Positions 1 through 8,665 of a stretch of DNA of 64,000 nucleotides are shown here, in pieces. The notes under the pieces were generated by a model. It searched no databases. It saw only the letters and a list, made by a program, of their open reading frames with translations, and was not told the DNA's origin. A program made the position numbers and the translations under genes. Source of the DNA: Agapetus fuscipes (lineage: Eukaryota; Arthropoda; Insecta; Trichoptera; Glossosomatidae); NCBI GenBank assembly GCA_951799405.1, contig OX637334.1, positions 13,888,001 to 13,952,000 on the forward strand, read 5' to 3'. Each line of letters begins with the position of its first letter. Position 1 is the stretch's first letter.

Positions 1-37
1 AAAATTTATATTGTAGCACCAACTTCATGATAGAAGA

Positions 38-292
38 AACAAATCAAATAAAAATTGGTAGAATCCTTGCGTTCCATGCCAGAGGTCTAGAGTTCGATCC
101 CCATCAAGGGTGTCAGTAATGATTTCCCGTTTCAGGGTTTATTTCAAACCTAGAAAAATCAAAGCCTTTACAATAAATCAGAACCAGCCACCATGGAAGT
201 TGGAAACTTTACTTGAAGTGCGGGCTTTTCAAGTGGTTGGCGTAAGGCCGGCCTCTTTACTTGTGAAAAAAAATAGATACCACACCCCACAA
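38..292 (+). repeat. SINE-F copy 1 (tRNA-derived SINE)
   Basis: Defines the SINE-F family. The head has a B-box-like GAGTTCGATCC and an A-box region related to TAGCTCAGTTGGTAGAG (clearer in the copies near 21.0, 35.3 and 58.3 kb). A body follows with GATTTCCCGTTT and GGTTGGCGTAAGGCCGGC, ending near TAGATACCACACC. RNA polymerase III promoters of this kind are typical of tRNA-derived SINEs. The A-box end is truncated or decayed here. Nine copies or fragments occur in the window, all on the plus strand. Confidence 0.75.
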
Positions 293-299
293 TACGATA

Positions 300-880
300 A
301 TAAGTCGTGAGTATGAGGAGAACTTATTTGATTAAACCATGATAAATTAACGCCGTTTTTCTGTGTCGTAGCTCAAGCGCCATTTTTATCACGAATGAGA
401 CATTTTATAAAGGTGCGCTTCAAAAATTCCACCAGGTTCTGAATTCCCCATTGTATTTACATGAATCTTAGTTGGGTTTATTTTTGTTTCCCGCACCTCC
501 ACAGGATTTTTCTCTCCCCTATTGTTCTCATCAGCATCACCGAAAGGTCACCGGCAACAAACGCTGAAATCCCAGCAGGTACAAGTATCAGAATTAGCTC
601 GTAATGTCTGGCAAATGAATTAGCGCGAAGTTGAGCGCAATGGCGGCCGTGAGTGGAGCTTGTGTGTCCCTGAGTGGGCGCGGCTTAGTCCGTAAGCTCA
701 TGTATGGCGGCCGTGTAACTTGCATGTGTAATACATCTGCTCATCCTACAAGGAGAAGCCACAACAGCTTTTCATTTTTTGTTGTTGTAAAAAAAAAGAT
801 TTGTTAAGAGGAATGCAATTCACCAACCTATTTTGCCTGGCCAGAAACAGATATTAATATCATCAATTAATAATTCATTA
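300..880. other. Unassigned, with a GC-rich patch
   Basis: No gene or repeat was recognised. About 600-730 is GC-richer than its surroundings and holds ATGGCGGCCGTG twice (near 650 and 703). This resembles the YY1/Pleiohomeotic GCCAT core also seen in several elements of this window. No open frame of note accompanies it. Confidence 0.4.
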
Positions 881-899
881 TTGTTTATTTTAATGAATT

Positions 900-1070
900 C
901 TTAATTAATAATTACTCAATGACATCTGTTGACCCATGGTCAAAGTTATGGTCAAATGACCCAGGCGGGGATCGAACCAACGTTATTCTATTCCAAATAT
1001 GTTAGAAAGATCAGCCCAGCTCGGCCATAACACCGACACTGCTTTTGTTTTTTTGAAAAAAAAAAAACAG
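900..1070 (-). repeat. Possible old tRNA-like SINE remnant
   Basis: On the minus strand a B-box-like GGTTCGATCCC is visible (plus strand reads GGGATCGAACC near 968). Beside it is the phrase AATGACATCTGTT, which also occurs near 11425 beside another tRNA-like stretch. The copy is too decayed for a firm family call. Confidence 0.4.
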
Positions 1071-1127
1071 TAAGTAATAGAGAAATGCATTCAGTAGCAA
1101 GTTGACAGCTTAATAGACCTTCGGCTG

Positions 1128-1268
1128 GAAGTCTCATCACCACTGTAATTCTTACCTACCGAATATCGGTAATATTTGTATAAAGACTTGTCAATCCAAG
1201 ATGGCCGCAAGTGAACAGCCGATTAGTCTACATACAAATATTACCGATATTCGGTAGGTAAGAATTAG
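1128..1268. mobile_element. Hairpin MITE related to the core of MITE-D
   Basis: Two arms of roughly 37 bases form an inverted repeat: ATTCTTACCTACCGAATAT on the left and its complement at about 1230-1266. The spacer holds CAAGATGGCCGCAAGTGAAC, which is the reverse of the centre of the MITE-D copies near 13.0 and 15.0 kb. No protein is encoded. Flanking duplications were not resolved. Confidence 0.65.
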
Positions 1269-1304
1269 ACTGACTGATGAGACTGAAGTCTTAGATTATC
1301 TGTA

Positions 1305-1622
1305 ATCGATAATCTCAGTTACAAAGAAATATTACATTTATGATTTAGATTAATAATAATAACAACATGCGGCCAATTTTTATATAGCGCCGTTTAGTGG
1401 CACTAGCCACCTCAATGGCGCTTTGGCGCATATTACTTACATTCCCATAAGCAAACACGTATAAGTTCACGCGTACACATGCTGCACAATATATAAACAA
1501 AATCTCAAATGAACATTAGTATTGCAACTCTTGCCGATCTTCCCTAAAACAATGGTGATATTATAAGCAAAGTAAACCATTTTTTACAGCATGGGTGTTC
1601 ACTGTTCAGCCTCATACCAATG
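1305..1622 (-). repeat. Rep-B copy, interrupted
   Basis: The Rep-B tail (AGTTACAAAGAAATATTAC) and head (GCCTCATACCAATG) are both present. About 85 bases of unrelated sequence, including TATATAGCGCCGTTTAGTGG, lie between tail and body. The order shows minus orientation. Confidence 0.7.
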
Positions 1623-1836
1623 TATTTTATACGTGCAATGAACAACGCACTGTACTAAACTACACAGCTAGCACCCCTGCTATAAAGGATCCGGACATCA
1701 ACCGCCCACATCTCTGCGGCACTCCAACAAGTGACATAGACCTCTGGATTTCCCGAAATCGGAAGAGTCTCCCGCACACGATTCTTTAAAAAAAATATAT
1801 ACTGACGGTGATGGTGAAAACGACGAAATGTCTCAC

Positions 1837-1972
1837 CTGCACGCCGAGTAAGTTGGTCACCGCTTCCTGTACGCCGTGATGTGAGTTACATTCACACACA
1901 TTGTATATAATATGTTGGTGGGCTTCATCCTTTTCCTGGACGCTCTTGACGTTGAGTAAGATGGGAGCATGC
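1837..1972 (-). other. Candidate host internal exon (136 bp)
   Basis: On the minus strand an acceptor (TGGACCTGTCTGCAG, pyrimidine-containing) precedes 136 bases that are open in one frame. They end at a strong donor, GTGCAG then GTGAGA. The frame gives 45 complete codons and includes HAPILLNVKSVQEKDEAH. I do not recognise the protein. The sequence is less AT-rich than its surroundings and matches no repeat family seen here. It could equally be an exon of an unrelated old insertion or a chance splice-like arrangement. Confidence 0.3.
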
Positions 1973-1989
1973 CTGCAGACAGGTCCAAA

Positions 1990-2344
1990 CATTAAACATT
2001 TATTTCCGTTTAAATTCACCTACATATTTTTAATTTTAATCCAATAGTTGTTTAAAAAAAAACTGAAAAGTATTTATTTTCATTTTGTCCAGCAGCACCG
2101 CTTTATTACTCGTATTATTTTTAAATATAGCTAACTCAATGAACTCAGATCAAATTTCTATCAGCTAGCAAACGTTAAGCTTATGCATTTGGAACTGTCG
2201 TCCCTCGCAACTAATTACAAAATATTTGTTTGCTTTTTTCCTAACCGTCTGGCCACTTAACGTCACAATATTGTCTATGTCAATCCATGTAGGAAAGAAA
2301 ACATTCAGAAAATTATTGATCTGTTAAATAAGCTTCAAGACTGC
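1990..2344. other. Unassigned AT-rich sequence
   Basis: No open frame, repeat family or RNA gene was recognised between the candidate exon and the piggyBac-type MITE. Confidence 0.4.
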
Positions 2345-2348
2345 TTAA

Positions 2349-2861
2349 CCCTCAATCAATCGCACGAAAATAAATAAATAACTACTTGCATGGGGTCACA
2401 GGTGACCCAAAATTGTTGGAGCTAATTTTACTATATTTTTTACCATATAACACTTTGTGTTATCTCGTCTAACTCCGACTCAGAATCTGATAATCCAACT
2501 TTTTCTTCATCAGAAGCTTCTATGAAAACGCATTCTTTTAAATAATTTTATTTTATCAAGCTGTAAAAAACATATTTATAAAATAAATTTATACACTGGA
2601 CATATAATAATACAAATCGAATTGATAATACACAAAAAAAAACAACTCACCTCTTTAAAAAAAAGTAACGTAATTACTCGCACGGGGTCATCGCCCAAGA
2701 GCGCCGCGACGCTTCCACTCCCGGGACTTGGTCGCTATTGGAATACAAACTTCGACGACGCGGGAATGAAGATAGCGGAGGCGCAGGAAAATTCAAGAAG
2801 CAGAAAATGTTTCAGTTCTTTTTATGGGGAATTGCTTTGACCCCATGCGACTAATTAAGGG
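2349..2861. mobile_element. piggyBac-type MITE (513 bp)
   Basis: The left end reads CCCTCAATCAATCGCACG and follows TTAA (2345-2348). The right end, read on the minus strand, is CCCTTAATTAGTCGCATG and abuts TCAA, one base away from TTAA. piggyBac elements insert at TTAA and have CCC-type ends. Sub-terminal GGGGTCA/TGACCC motifs occur on both sides (near 2391-2408, 2685 and 2838). No transposase is encoded, so it is non-autonomous. Confidence 0.6.
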
Positions 2862-3119
2862 TCAAAGAGATGGCAGTAGCAGTGTAATTTTTTTTGCACC
2901 GCGCGCCCAAGATGGGTTGATGGACCTGCACGTATCGATCAAAATAATGCACGTAACATGGTGCGCTATTAGGTAGAAGATGAAAAAAAATACGCATTAT
3001 TCCAGCGAAATATGACAAAAAAGGCATAAAATAACAATACCATTTATTGGGCAATTTTCTGGTGGTTCTCATTTAGATGCATCGCCTTCCTAGCTCCTTG
3101 CCTAAGGCGTCCTTTTTTT

Positions 3120-3464
3120 GGCACGCCAAACAGCTCTTATGCGCCTTACATTTTATTTATTTTGGCACGCAAACAGCTCTGATGCGCCTTACATTTTATT
3201 TATTTTGGCACGCAAACAGCTCTGATGCGCCTTACATTTTATTTATTTTGGCACGCAAACAGCTTTGATGCGCCTTACATTTTATTTATTTTGGCACGCA
3301 AACAGCTCTGATGCGCCTTACATTTTATTTATTTTGGCACGCAAACAGCTCTGATGCGCCTTACATTTTATTTATTTTGGCACGCAAACAGCTCTGATGC
3401 GCCTTACATTTTATTTATTTTGGCACGCAAACAGCTCTGATGCGCCTTACATTTTATTTATTTT
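3120..3464 (+). repeat. 43-bp minisatellite, 8 units
   Basis: Eight head-to-tail units begin at about 3120, 3164, 3207, 3250, 3293, 3336, 3379 and 3422. Each contains GGCACGCAAACAGCTCTGAT, then GCGCCTTACATTTTATTTAT. The first unit has one extra C and a TTAT variant; later units are nearly identical, with one TTT variant at about 3262. Any open frame through it is a by-product of the repetition. The homogeneity suggests recent expansion. Confidence 0.95.
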
Positions 3465-3545
3465 GATCGATGCCCAAACGGCACATGGTACAAACTGAAC
3501 ATCGGAACTAATGTCGCCATCTTGTACAGCTTTTGAAAACTAGCC

Positions 3546-3840
3546 TTGTCTTGTATCCTGCCGCCATCCCTCTAGGGGTGGCCGGTACCTCCACACAAGT
3601 GCCTCCACTTGACTCTGTCCTTGCATACTTCTTTCATCTCATCTAATTTCATCACTCTTTTCATGCATGCTCTTCTCTTGTTTCCACTCTGTAAATTCCA
3701 TTTATTCGCAATCTCACTTATCTGATCAATCCATTCTTTTCTAGGTCTTCCCCTTTCACGCTTACCTATTACATTCCTTTTATACACTCTTTTTGTCAGT
3801 CGGTCTTTATTCATCCTTTTAATATGTCCAAACAAAAAAA
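3546..3840 (-). pseudogene. Tail-T copy: C-terminal end of a non-LTR reverse transcriptase
   Basis: An open minus-strand stretch of 87 codons carries FGHIKRMNKDRLTKRVYK, KRERGRPRKEWIDQI and ACMKRVMKLDEMKEVCKD. These are typical of the extreme C-terminus of arthropod endonuclease/reverse-transcriptase retrotransposon proteins, downstream of the RT domain. It ends in LCGGTGHP next to a CCGCCATCCCTCTAGGGGTGG-like terminus seen at other Tail-T copies. The copy is 5'-truncated: endonuclease and RT are absent. This is not the LINE at 42-47 kb, whose C-terminus differs. Confidence 0.75.
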
Positions 3841-4794
3841 TATTTTGTTAAATCGATCTAAACCAAGAATTACAAGAAGAGAAAGAAGATTCTTACCGTT
3901 TCTTCTCCAGAGGCACATACATGATGAACAGAACATGTTTTATTTCACAAATAAGAAAGTTGTTGTAGACTGAAGTATGTAGGCACAAAAAAAAACAAGG
4001 GACCGAAACAAACAATAAACTCTTTCCTCTTCGACAGCAAAGAAACGACAAGAAACTTGTTTTTCTCTACACGACGTTTTGAATCATCCGACTTTTTAAT
4101 TCAATAAAAAAATATTAACCAACAAAAATTTTATTAAAATGCTTTGAACTGAGCTCTTACGAAATTATTGTTGTAATTTTTTTATTATTAACTATAGCCT
4201 TCTCTTTTACTCAAATGTGGGCAGCGGAGATAGAAGAAGATGGGAAATAAAAATAATAAGACGTGCATGAAATATTTCAGGCAGGGAAAGGCTGTGATTA
4301 TACAATCCAATCATATTTTCCCTATACGTATGGATTATGCTGTTTTTTCTACATTAAAAAAAATAAAAATTATCAACTACGGCACAAAATAATTCAGCTA
4401 TTTTTTTTTATAAAAACGTAACCTCTTGCTCTTTTAACCTTATCGTATTTGAAGCACTTATTAGTTTTTTTCTTAGTACTTTAAGAAAGTGTTTATTAAG
4501 AGTGTAAGGAAAGTGATACGAAAGTGAAACGACCGAGCTTGTACATAACTTCAGTGCTATTGAAGTGACTTTAATTTTTTTTGTGTTAACTAGTCAAAGC
4601 TAATCATTTCTTTATCGACGAAATTGATATATGTGTGTACGGTCACAGCCTTATAAAATATAGACATTCGATTTTAAAGTAATAATTTTCGCTTAGAGAT
4701 ATAGCCTCATTTTAAAATGTTGTTAAACTTTTACGCGTATTCACGGTGGAGGAAAAAAGTGTGTGCACTAGACATTTTTAGTTGATTGACGTTT
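3841..4794. other. Unassigned AT-rich sequence
   Basis: Poly-A/T tracts and short simple runs only. No repeat family from elsewhere in the window and no coding signal was seen. Confidence 0.4.
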
Positions 4795-5101
4795 AATAAT
4801 AATAATATTATGATGATTTATTTGGTGAGCGCTGTTTTTGTGTGTATCACACCTCAAGAGCCCTCTGCGAGCTTGGTCGTCGCTGTAGAAAGCGCCAATT
4901 CTCAAGCAAGACCCAGTTGTTGTAAGGTTGGATGGACTTTTCAGTGACCGGTCTTTGGTAAAGGTTTATGAATTGTTCAACCCAGCGAAGAGCACATTCG
5001 AAATATAAATGGTATATTTTGTGCTCCGCCGGGATCCGAATCCACAACCTTCCATTAACGAGTCCGAAGTGTTGCCACAACGGACTACGGACGGGTCCAA
5101 G
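4795..5101 (-). repeat. SINE-A copy 1
   Basis: Near full-length tRNA-derived copy on the minus strand. The tail is the AATAATAAT run at 4795-4810, followed by the conserved body (GATTTATTTGGTGAGCGCTG). The head holds TCGGATCCCGGCGGAGCAC and the GTCCGTAGTCCGTTG region. The end at CTTGGACCCGTCC marks where 5S-derived sequence begins in the longer copies; this copy has none. Confidence 0.9.
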
Positions 5102-5535
5102 TTTGTTTCTTTTAAAGGCTCTATTGTTGCTGGTAGTCGGCAAACTTATTGGTTGCCAGAAAGTGTCGCGTATCCTTTGCTGTATTAAAAAGATCAGTAT
5201 TTTCCCATTTTGTCAGGCGCAGCGAGCAGTTTTGGTTCGGCAAACTGTGATCGTGAACACGCAGAAAATGAACAATCGCCAACGCGCTGTAAACGAGATT
5301 TCTCACGTCTTCGGATCCACCTTGCGCGCGAGCCACATGTTGAGAAAAATCAAGGCAAATATAGCGCGTGTGTGGATAAAATAAACATTTCGTTTTGCAC
5401 TCGAATACATTTTGCCAAATGGCTGAAAATATTGATCATATACTGGCTCCATATTCACGTAGATAATCTATAGACAGCGTCTTTCTGTAATCATTTTCAT
5501 ATCGCCGCTTTGACCTTCATGGACAGCAGCTAGAG

Positions 5536-5680
5536 TGCGTGCGTAAAATTTGTGCATAATAATTTTGCTGCGTTATTATTGACAACATTGCGAAAAGTGA
5601 AGTTGCCTGTGGAACGAGACATCGTATCATCAAAGGCCCAATTCACTCAGAATATCCTGCATCAAGTCAGCAGTCGACAG
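5536..5680 (+). other. Candidate exon end with perfect splice donor
   Basis: An open plus-strand frame runs to CGACAG and then GTAAGT at 5681, a perfect U1-complementary donor. The frame includes LPVERDIVSSKAQFTQNILH and has an upstream stop but no ATG. It could be an internal exon, or a 5' untranslated exon. No upstream acceptor was identified. By length alone one perfect nine-base donor is expected about every two windows, so chance is a real alternative. Confidence 0.25.
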
Positions 5681-6091
5681 GTAAGTTTTATTAAAAAAAT
5701 CTTGTAGGTGCACATGGGAGTTGGGCCTCGTGAAGACTCCTTGTATACGTTTGACTTCAATAAAGTTGTTTTGTTTTAAGAAAATAACCTCATGCTTTAT
5801 AGATTTGTATAATTTTCTCCCTATTTGTGGCAGAGCCTCCTTTGTTACGCAGAGTTAGCTTAGTAACCATGGGGTAACTTATACGTATAGGGTATTTCAT
5901 ACGCTGAAACACCTTTTTGGTGTAAACTTAGGATTGTTTACAATAACGACTTGTTGGCAATGTAAAGTGGAATGTCATTTATGGATATCTTATCTCCTAG
6001 GGAGCTCAAATCTCTGAGATCCATTTAATAATCCCGAAGGCGAGTTGAACAGATTCGTCAGCCAAGCTACCCAGAAACTTGAGAAACTTAC

Positions 6092-6190
6092 CAGTTGTTA
6101 ATCGTCTCTGCATTGAGTCCAGCTGGATGACGTATCTTCCCCTTTTTGGTGTAATAGTTTTGTAGCGGTGATCGCTTTGCGGTGCGGTGC
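6092..6190 (-). other. Candidate exon end on minus strand
   Basis: The minus strand reads TACGTCATCCAGCTGGACTC, then ACAACTG followed by GTAAGTTTC, a strong donor. The open frame through it includes YKTITPKRGRYVIQLDSMQR. The upstream limit is uncertain, and two frames are open over part of it. No protein family was recognised. If real, it lies on the same strand as the candidate exon at 1837-1972. Confidence 0.25.
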
Positions 6191-6547
6191 ACCAAAACGA
6201 GCGAGCAGCGACTTTGGTCCCATCATGATGGTAGGTATGTGGTATTACTACAGGGAGTACCATCTTGCTACTGCTGCATCAGCCAGAATCATAAAGCGTG
6301 ACGATTCAACAAAATAAACCACAAAAATTGGCTAGGGCAATTATTTGGCCCAACTACCGACTGTAAACAATGATTTGTGTGTTTTCAAGGAATCCTGTGC
6401 GGAAGAGTCCCTAGATTTAAGAGACTCTAGGGGTCTATGTCACTTGTTGAAGTGCCGCAGAGGTGGGTTTTGTTTACTCACATCTTTTGTTTTTTTTTCT
6501 AAGCAACGTTCTGTTAAATTAATACTTATTCTGAAGGTTTGCTTAAC

Positions 6548-6730
6548 TAATATGTTGGTATGAGCCTGACCACATAAACTATAAAAAGGAATTCGTCCTA
6601 ATGCTACGTTTTTGAGAGTCAGCAAGACTTGCAGATTGTATGTTCATCTGACGAAAAGACTTATTTGTTTACAAACACACGCACCATGTGCAAGCGAACT
6701 TACACATGTTGGCTTTAGGTTGTTTTGAAT
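6548..6730 (+). repeat. Rep-B copy, diverged
   Basis: The head ATGTTGGTATGAGCCTGACC is followed by degraded body (GTCAGCAAGACTTGCAG) and CAAGCGAACTTACACATG. The tail is lost. Confidence 0.6.
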
Positions 6731-7204
6731 GTAAATATTTTTATTGAAACTTCCTTTAAAGAGAGAAGAAATAAGAATAATAAGAAATTTCCTTTAGAAT
6801 ATGGAAGGTCATTTTAACAAGATGACCTCTATTCACAAAGGTCAACGGTAAGTTTCGCATGCCTCACACCATCAGCGTGTCGATGCGGTGAACTTACAGG
6901 CTGTCTGTAGAAGTTAGTTATCAACACGGCGGTCACCCAAACCGAACGCTCGCACAAAGCTATAATTCCAAAAGCAAACGAAAACACCACCACAAGTGTA
7001 AAACTTTTCGTTTAAACTCATCCATGGTGTTTTACCAAATGATGTTTGCCAGAAAAACGCACACTGGAGGCTCTGTTTTACTTTTCATACATTTTTTGAG
7101 AAACTATATTTGAACTTAAGGGTCAAGCTAAATACTTGGAGTAGGTACAGAAAAGACAAACACTGGACATGTGCTAAGTATTTAAATGTACTATGTACAC
7201 AATA

Positions 7205-7395
7205 AGGTCCGCATGTGAATTGGCATAGACAATATTGTGACGTTGTTGCTGAGGAAAAGGCATACAAAATATTTTGTTTTTGGTTGCCAAGGACGGCAAT
7301 CCCATACAAGATTGACGCTTGCTCGCCGAGATGAAAGTTACAAATGCAAAATTCTTCCAAGCTCATTGCGCTATTGTTTAATACCTCTTCTTCTT
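7205..7395 (+). repeat. Rep-I copy 1
   Basis: Defines Rep-I: GACAATATTGTGACG, GAGGAAAAGGC, AAAATATTTTG, GGTTGCCAAGGACGG, CCCATACAAGATTGACG and TTGCTCGCCGAGA in order. The same order recurs near 61750-61960 (plus) and 47860-48000 (minus). No coding capacity and no obvious terminal repeats were seen, so its class is unknown. Confidence 0.65.
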
Positions 7396-7534
7396 TTGCT
7401 TCCACTTCTATAAAATAACTATCATAACTAATGTGATTATATATATATATATTTACAACGTTGTCGGCACATTAATGTGACGTAACTTGGATGGGCTTCT
7501 AGGCGCTTGTGAATTGTTGCAAAGGGACCTTAGT

Positions 7535-7705
7535 CCGAATATGACTGCCGATGCCACTCAGTTTCAGGGAAACGCGGCAGAAGTTGCAAAGTTTATGTTA
7601 ATGTGAGGTTTGGTTTATTTTGTATGCATACATGCAGCATTTGTAAGTGCGTACTTACATGTGTCTGCTTGTGAGCATGCATTAAATGTGAGCCTTGAAT
7701 TTTAA
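7535..7705 (+). repeat. Rep-B copy, head truncated
   Basis: Starts in the TGCCACTCAGTTTCAGGGAA segment and runs through ACATGCAGCATTTGTAAG to GAGCATGCATTAAATGTGAG. The (ATTATAG)n tail is missing. Confidence 0.75.
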
Positions 7706-8085
7706 ATTTTTGAAAGTAAGATTAAAAATGATGGATGACAAGCTGTGACGTCATCCAGCTGAGGAAATTTTTGAATGGGCGGATTCCATTACTCAGGCAA
7801 CGGTGAGGAAAAAACTAACAAAGTAACAGACAAAATTTCTCTGAGTATACCCGGGAACTCGAAATGAATGGAAAGTAGAGTATTCACTAGAAGAGAAAAT
7901 ACTAGGAGAAAATTCTTTTGGAGGAAAAAAATGGTGCGCCTTTGGGATGCTATGATTTTAAAATAAGTACTTCGTAATTCGAACATAATTTGCATTGGGT
8001 CATATAATGCGAAGGGTTATATACCAGAGTTTGTAATGAATATCATTTGAATTTAAAAAAAATATGATTCTAAGGTGTTTTTTTT

Positions 8086-8127
8086 GGCTAACATCGTTCA
8101 CAATGTAGTTTTGAACGATGTTAGCCT
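8086..8127. repeat. Short hairpin
   Basis: GGCTAACATCGTTC is followed after about a dozen bases by its exact complement, GAACGATGTTAGCC. It could be a small foldback insertion. There is no coding context. Confidence 0.7.
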
Positions 8128-8217
8128 AAAACATGTATTTACAAAATGTAGCCAAAGAGTGATAAGGTTTTTAAAACACAAAACTTGAATTAGCAACCTA
8201 GCAGAACTTGATTTTGC

Positions 8218-8275
8218 ATAGAGCTCTTGAGGTGTGATTCAAACCAAAACGGTGATCAACAAATCAATAATACTC
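8218..8275 (+). repeat. SINE-A 3' fragment
   Basis: GAGCTCTTGAGGTGTGATTC followed by a degraded CAGCGCTCACCAAATAAAT segment is the 3' part of SINE-A. Head and middle are absent. Confidence 0.65.
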
Positions 8276-8564
8276 ATAAAAAGCTCAGCTGCAAAATGCA
8301 ACTTTCAGCCAAGTTTTCATCGAAGGGGTAGCTTGTTGACCAATTTATTTGGTTCTTGAGGTTGTTTTTACACAAAAATAACGCTATCTCACAGGCACTA
8401 CAAAACTCAGTTATTATATTTCTCTCTTTCAAATTGGAAACTTGCAACTTTAGTTGACATTGCATGTATTCATAATTCCAGCGCTTTCTATATAAATCAT
8501 TTCTTTATTTTAAAAAAAATGTTTTGAAAATTGTTTTGAAAATTATTTTATAAAAATATATTTG

Positions 8565-8665
8565 TAACCATTCTGCTCTTGAAGATGCCTCATTGGGCGA
8601 CAATATTCGAGCAAAAAAAAAAAAGAATAAAGTGAATTAAAACAATGTTTTACTATTTATTTTAT
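8565..8665 (+). repeat. Family E half-unit
   Basis: Matches the right arm of the palindrome at 48.3-48.5 kb: TTCTGCTCTTGAAGATGCC, then CATTGGGCGACAA, ATTCGAGC, GAATAAAGTGAATTA and ATGTTTTAC. The hammerhead-like core is mutated (TTGAAGA in place of CTGAAGA, GACA in place of GAAA). Confidence 0.65.

Larger units (their letters stand above)
5102..6547. other. Unassigned stretch with two splice-like donors
   Basis: No repeat family was recognised. Near 5533-5680 (plus) and 6092-6190 (minus) the base composition is less AT-rich and open frames end at strong donor motifs; these are listed separately. Short minus-strand frames around 6006-6263 match no family I recognise. Confidence 0.35.

Noticed and set aside
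3077..3268. Frame across the 43-bp minisatellite
   Set aside because: It arises because the repeat unit happens to lack stops in one frame; 43 is not a multiple of three, so the peptide does not repeat in frame.
3120..3464. CRISPR-like array
   Set aside because: Units are contiguous with no unique spacers, and the setting is eukaryotic.
4847..5384. Overlapping frames of 71-138 codons around 4.8-5.4 kb
   Set aside because: They run through the SINE-A copy and differ from frame to frame; the same peptides appear at other SINE-A copies such as 30.9 kb.
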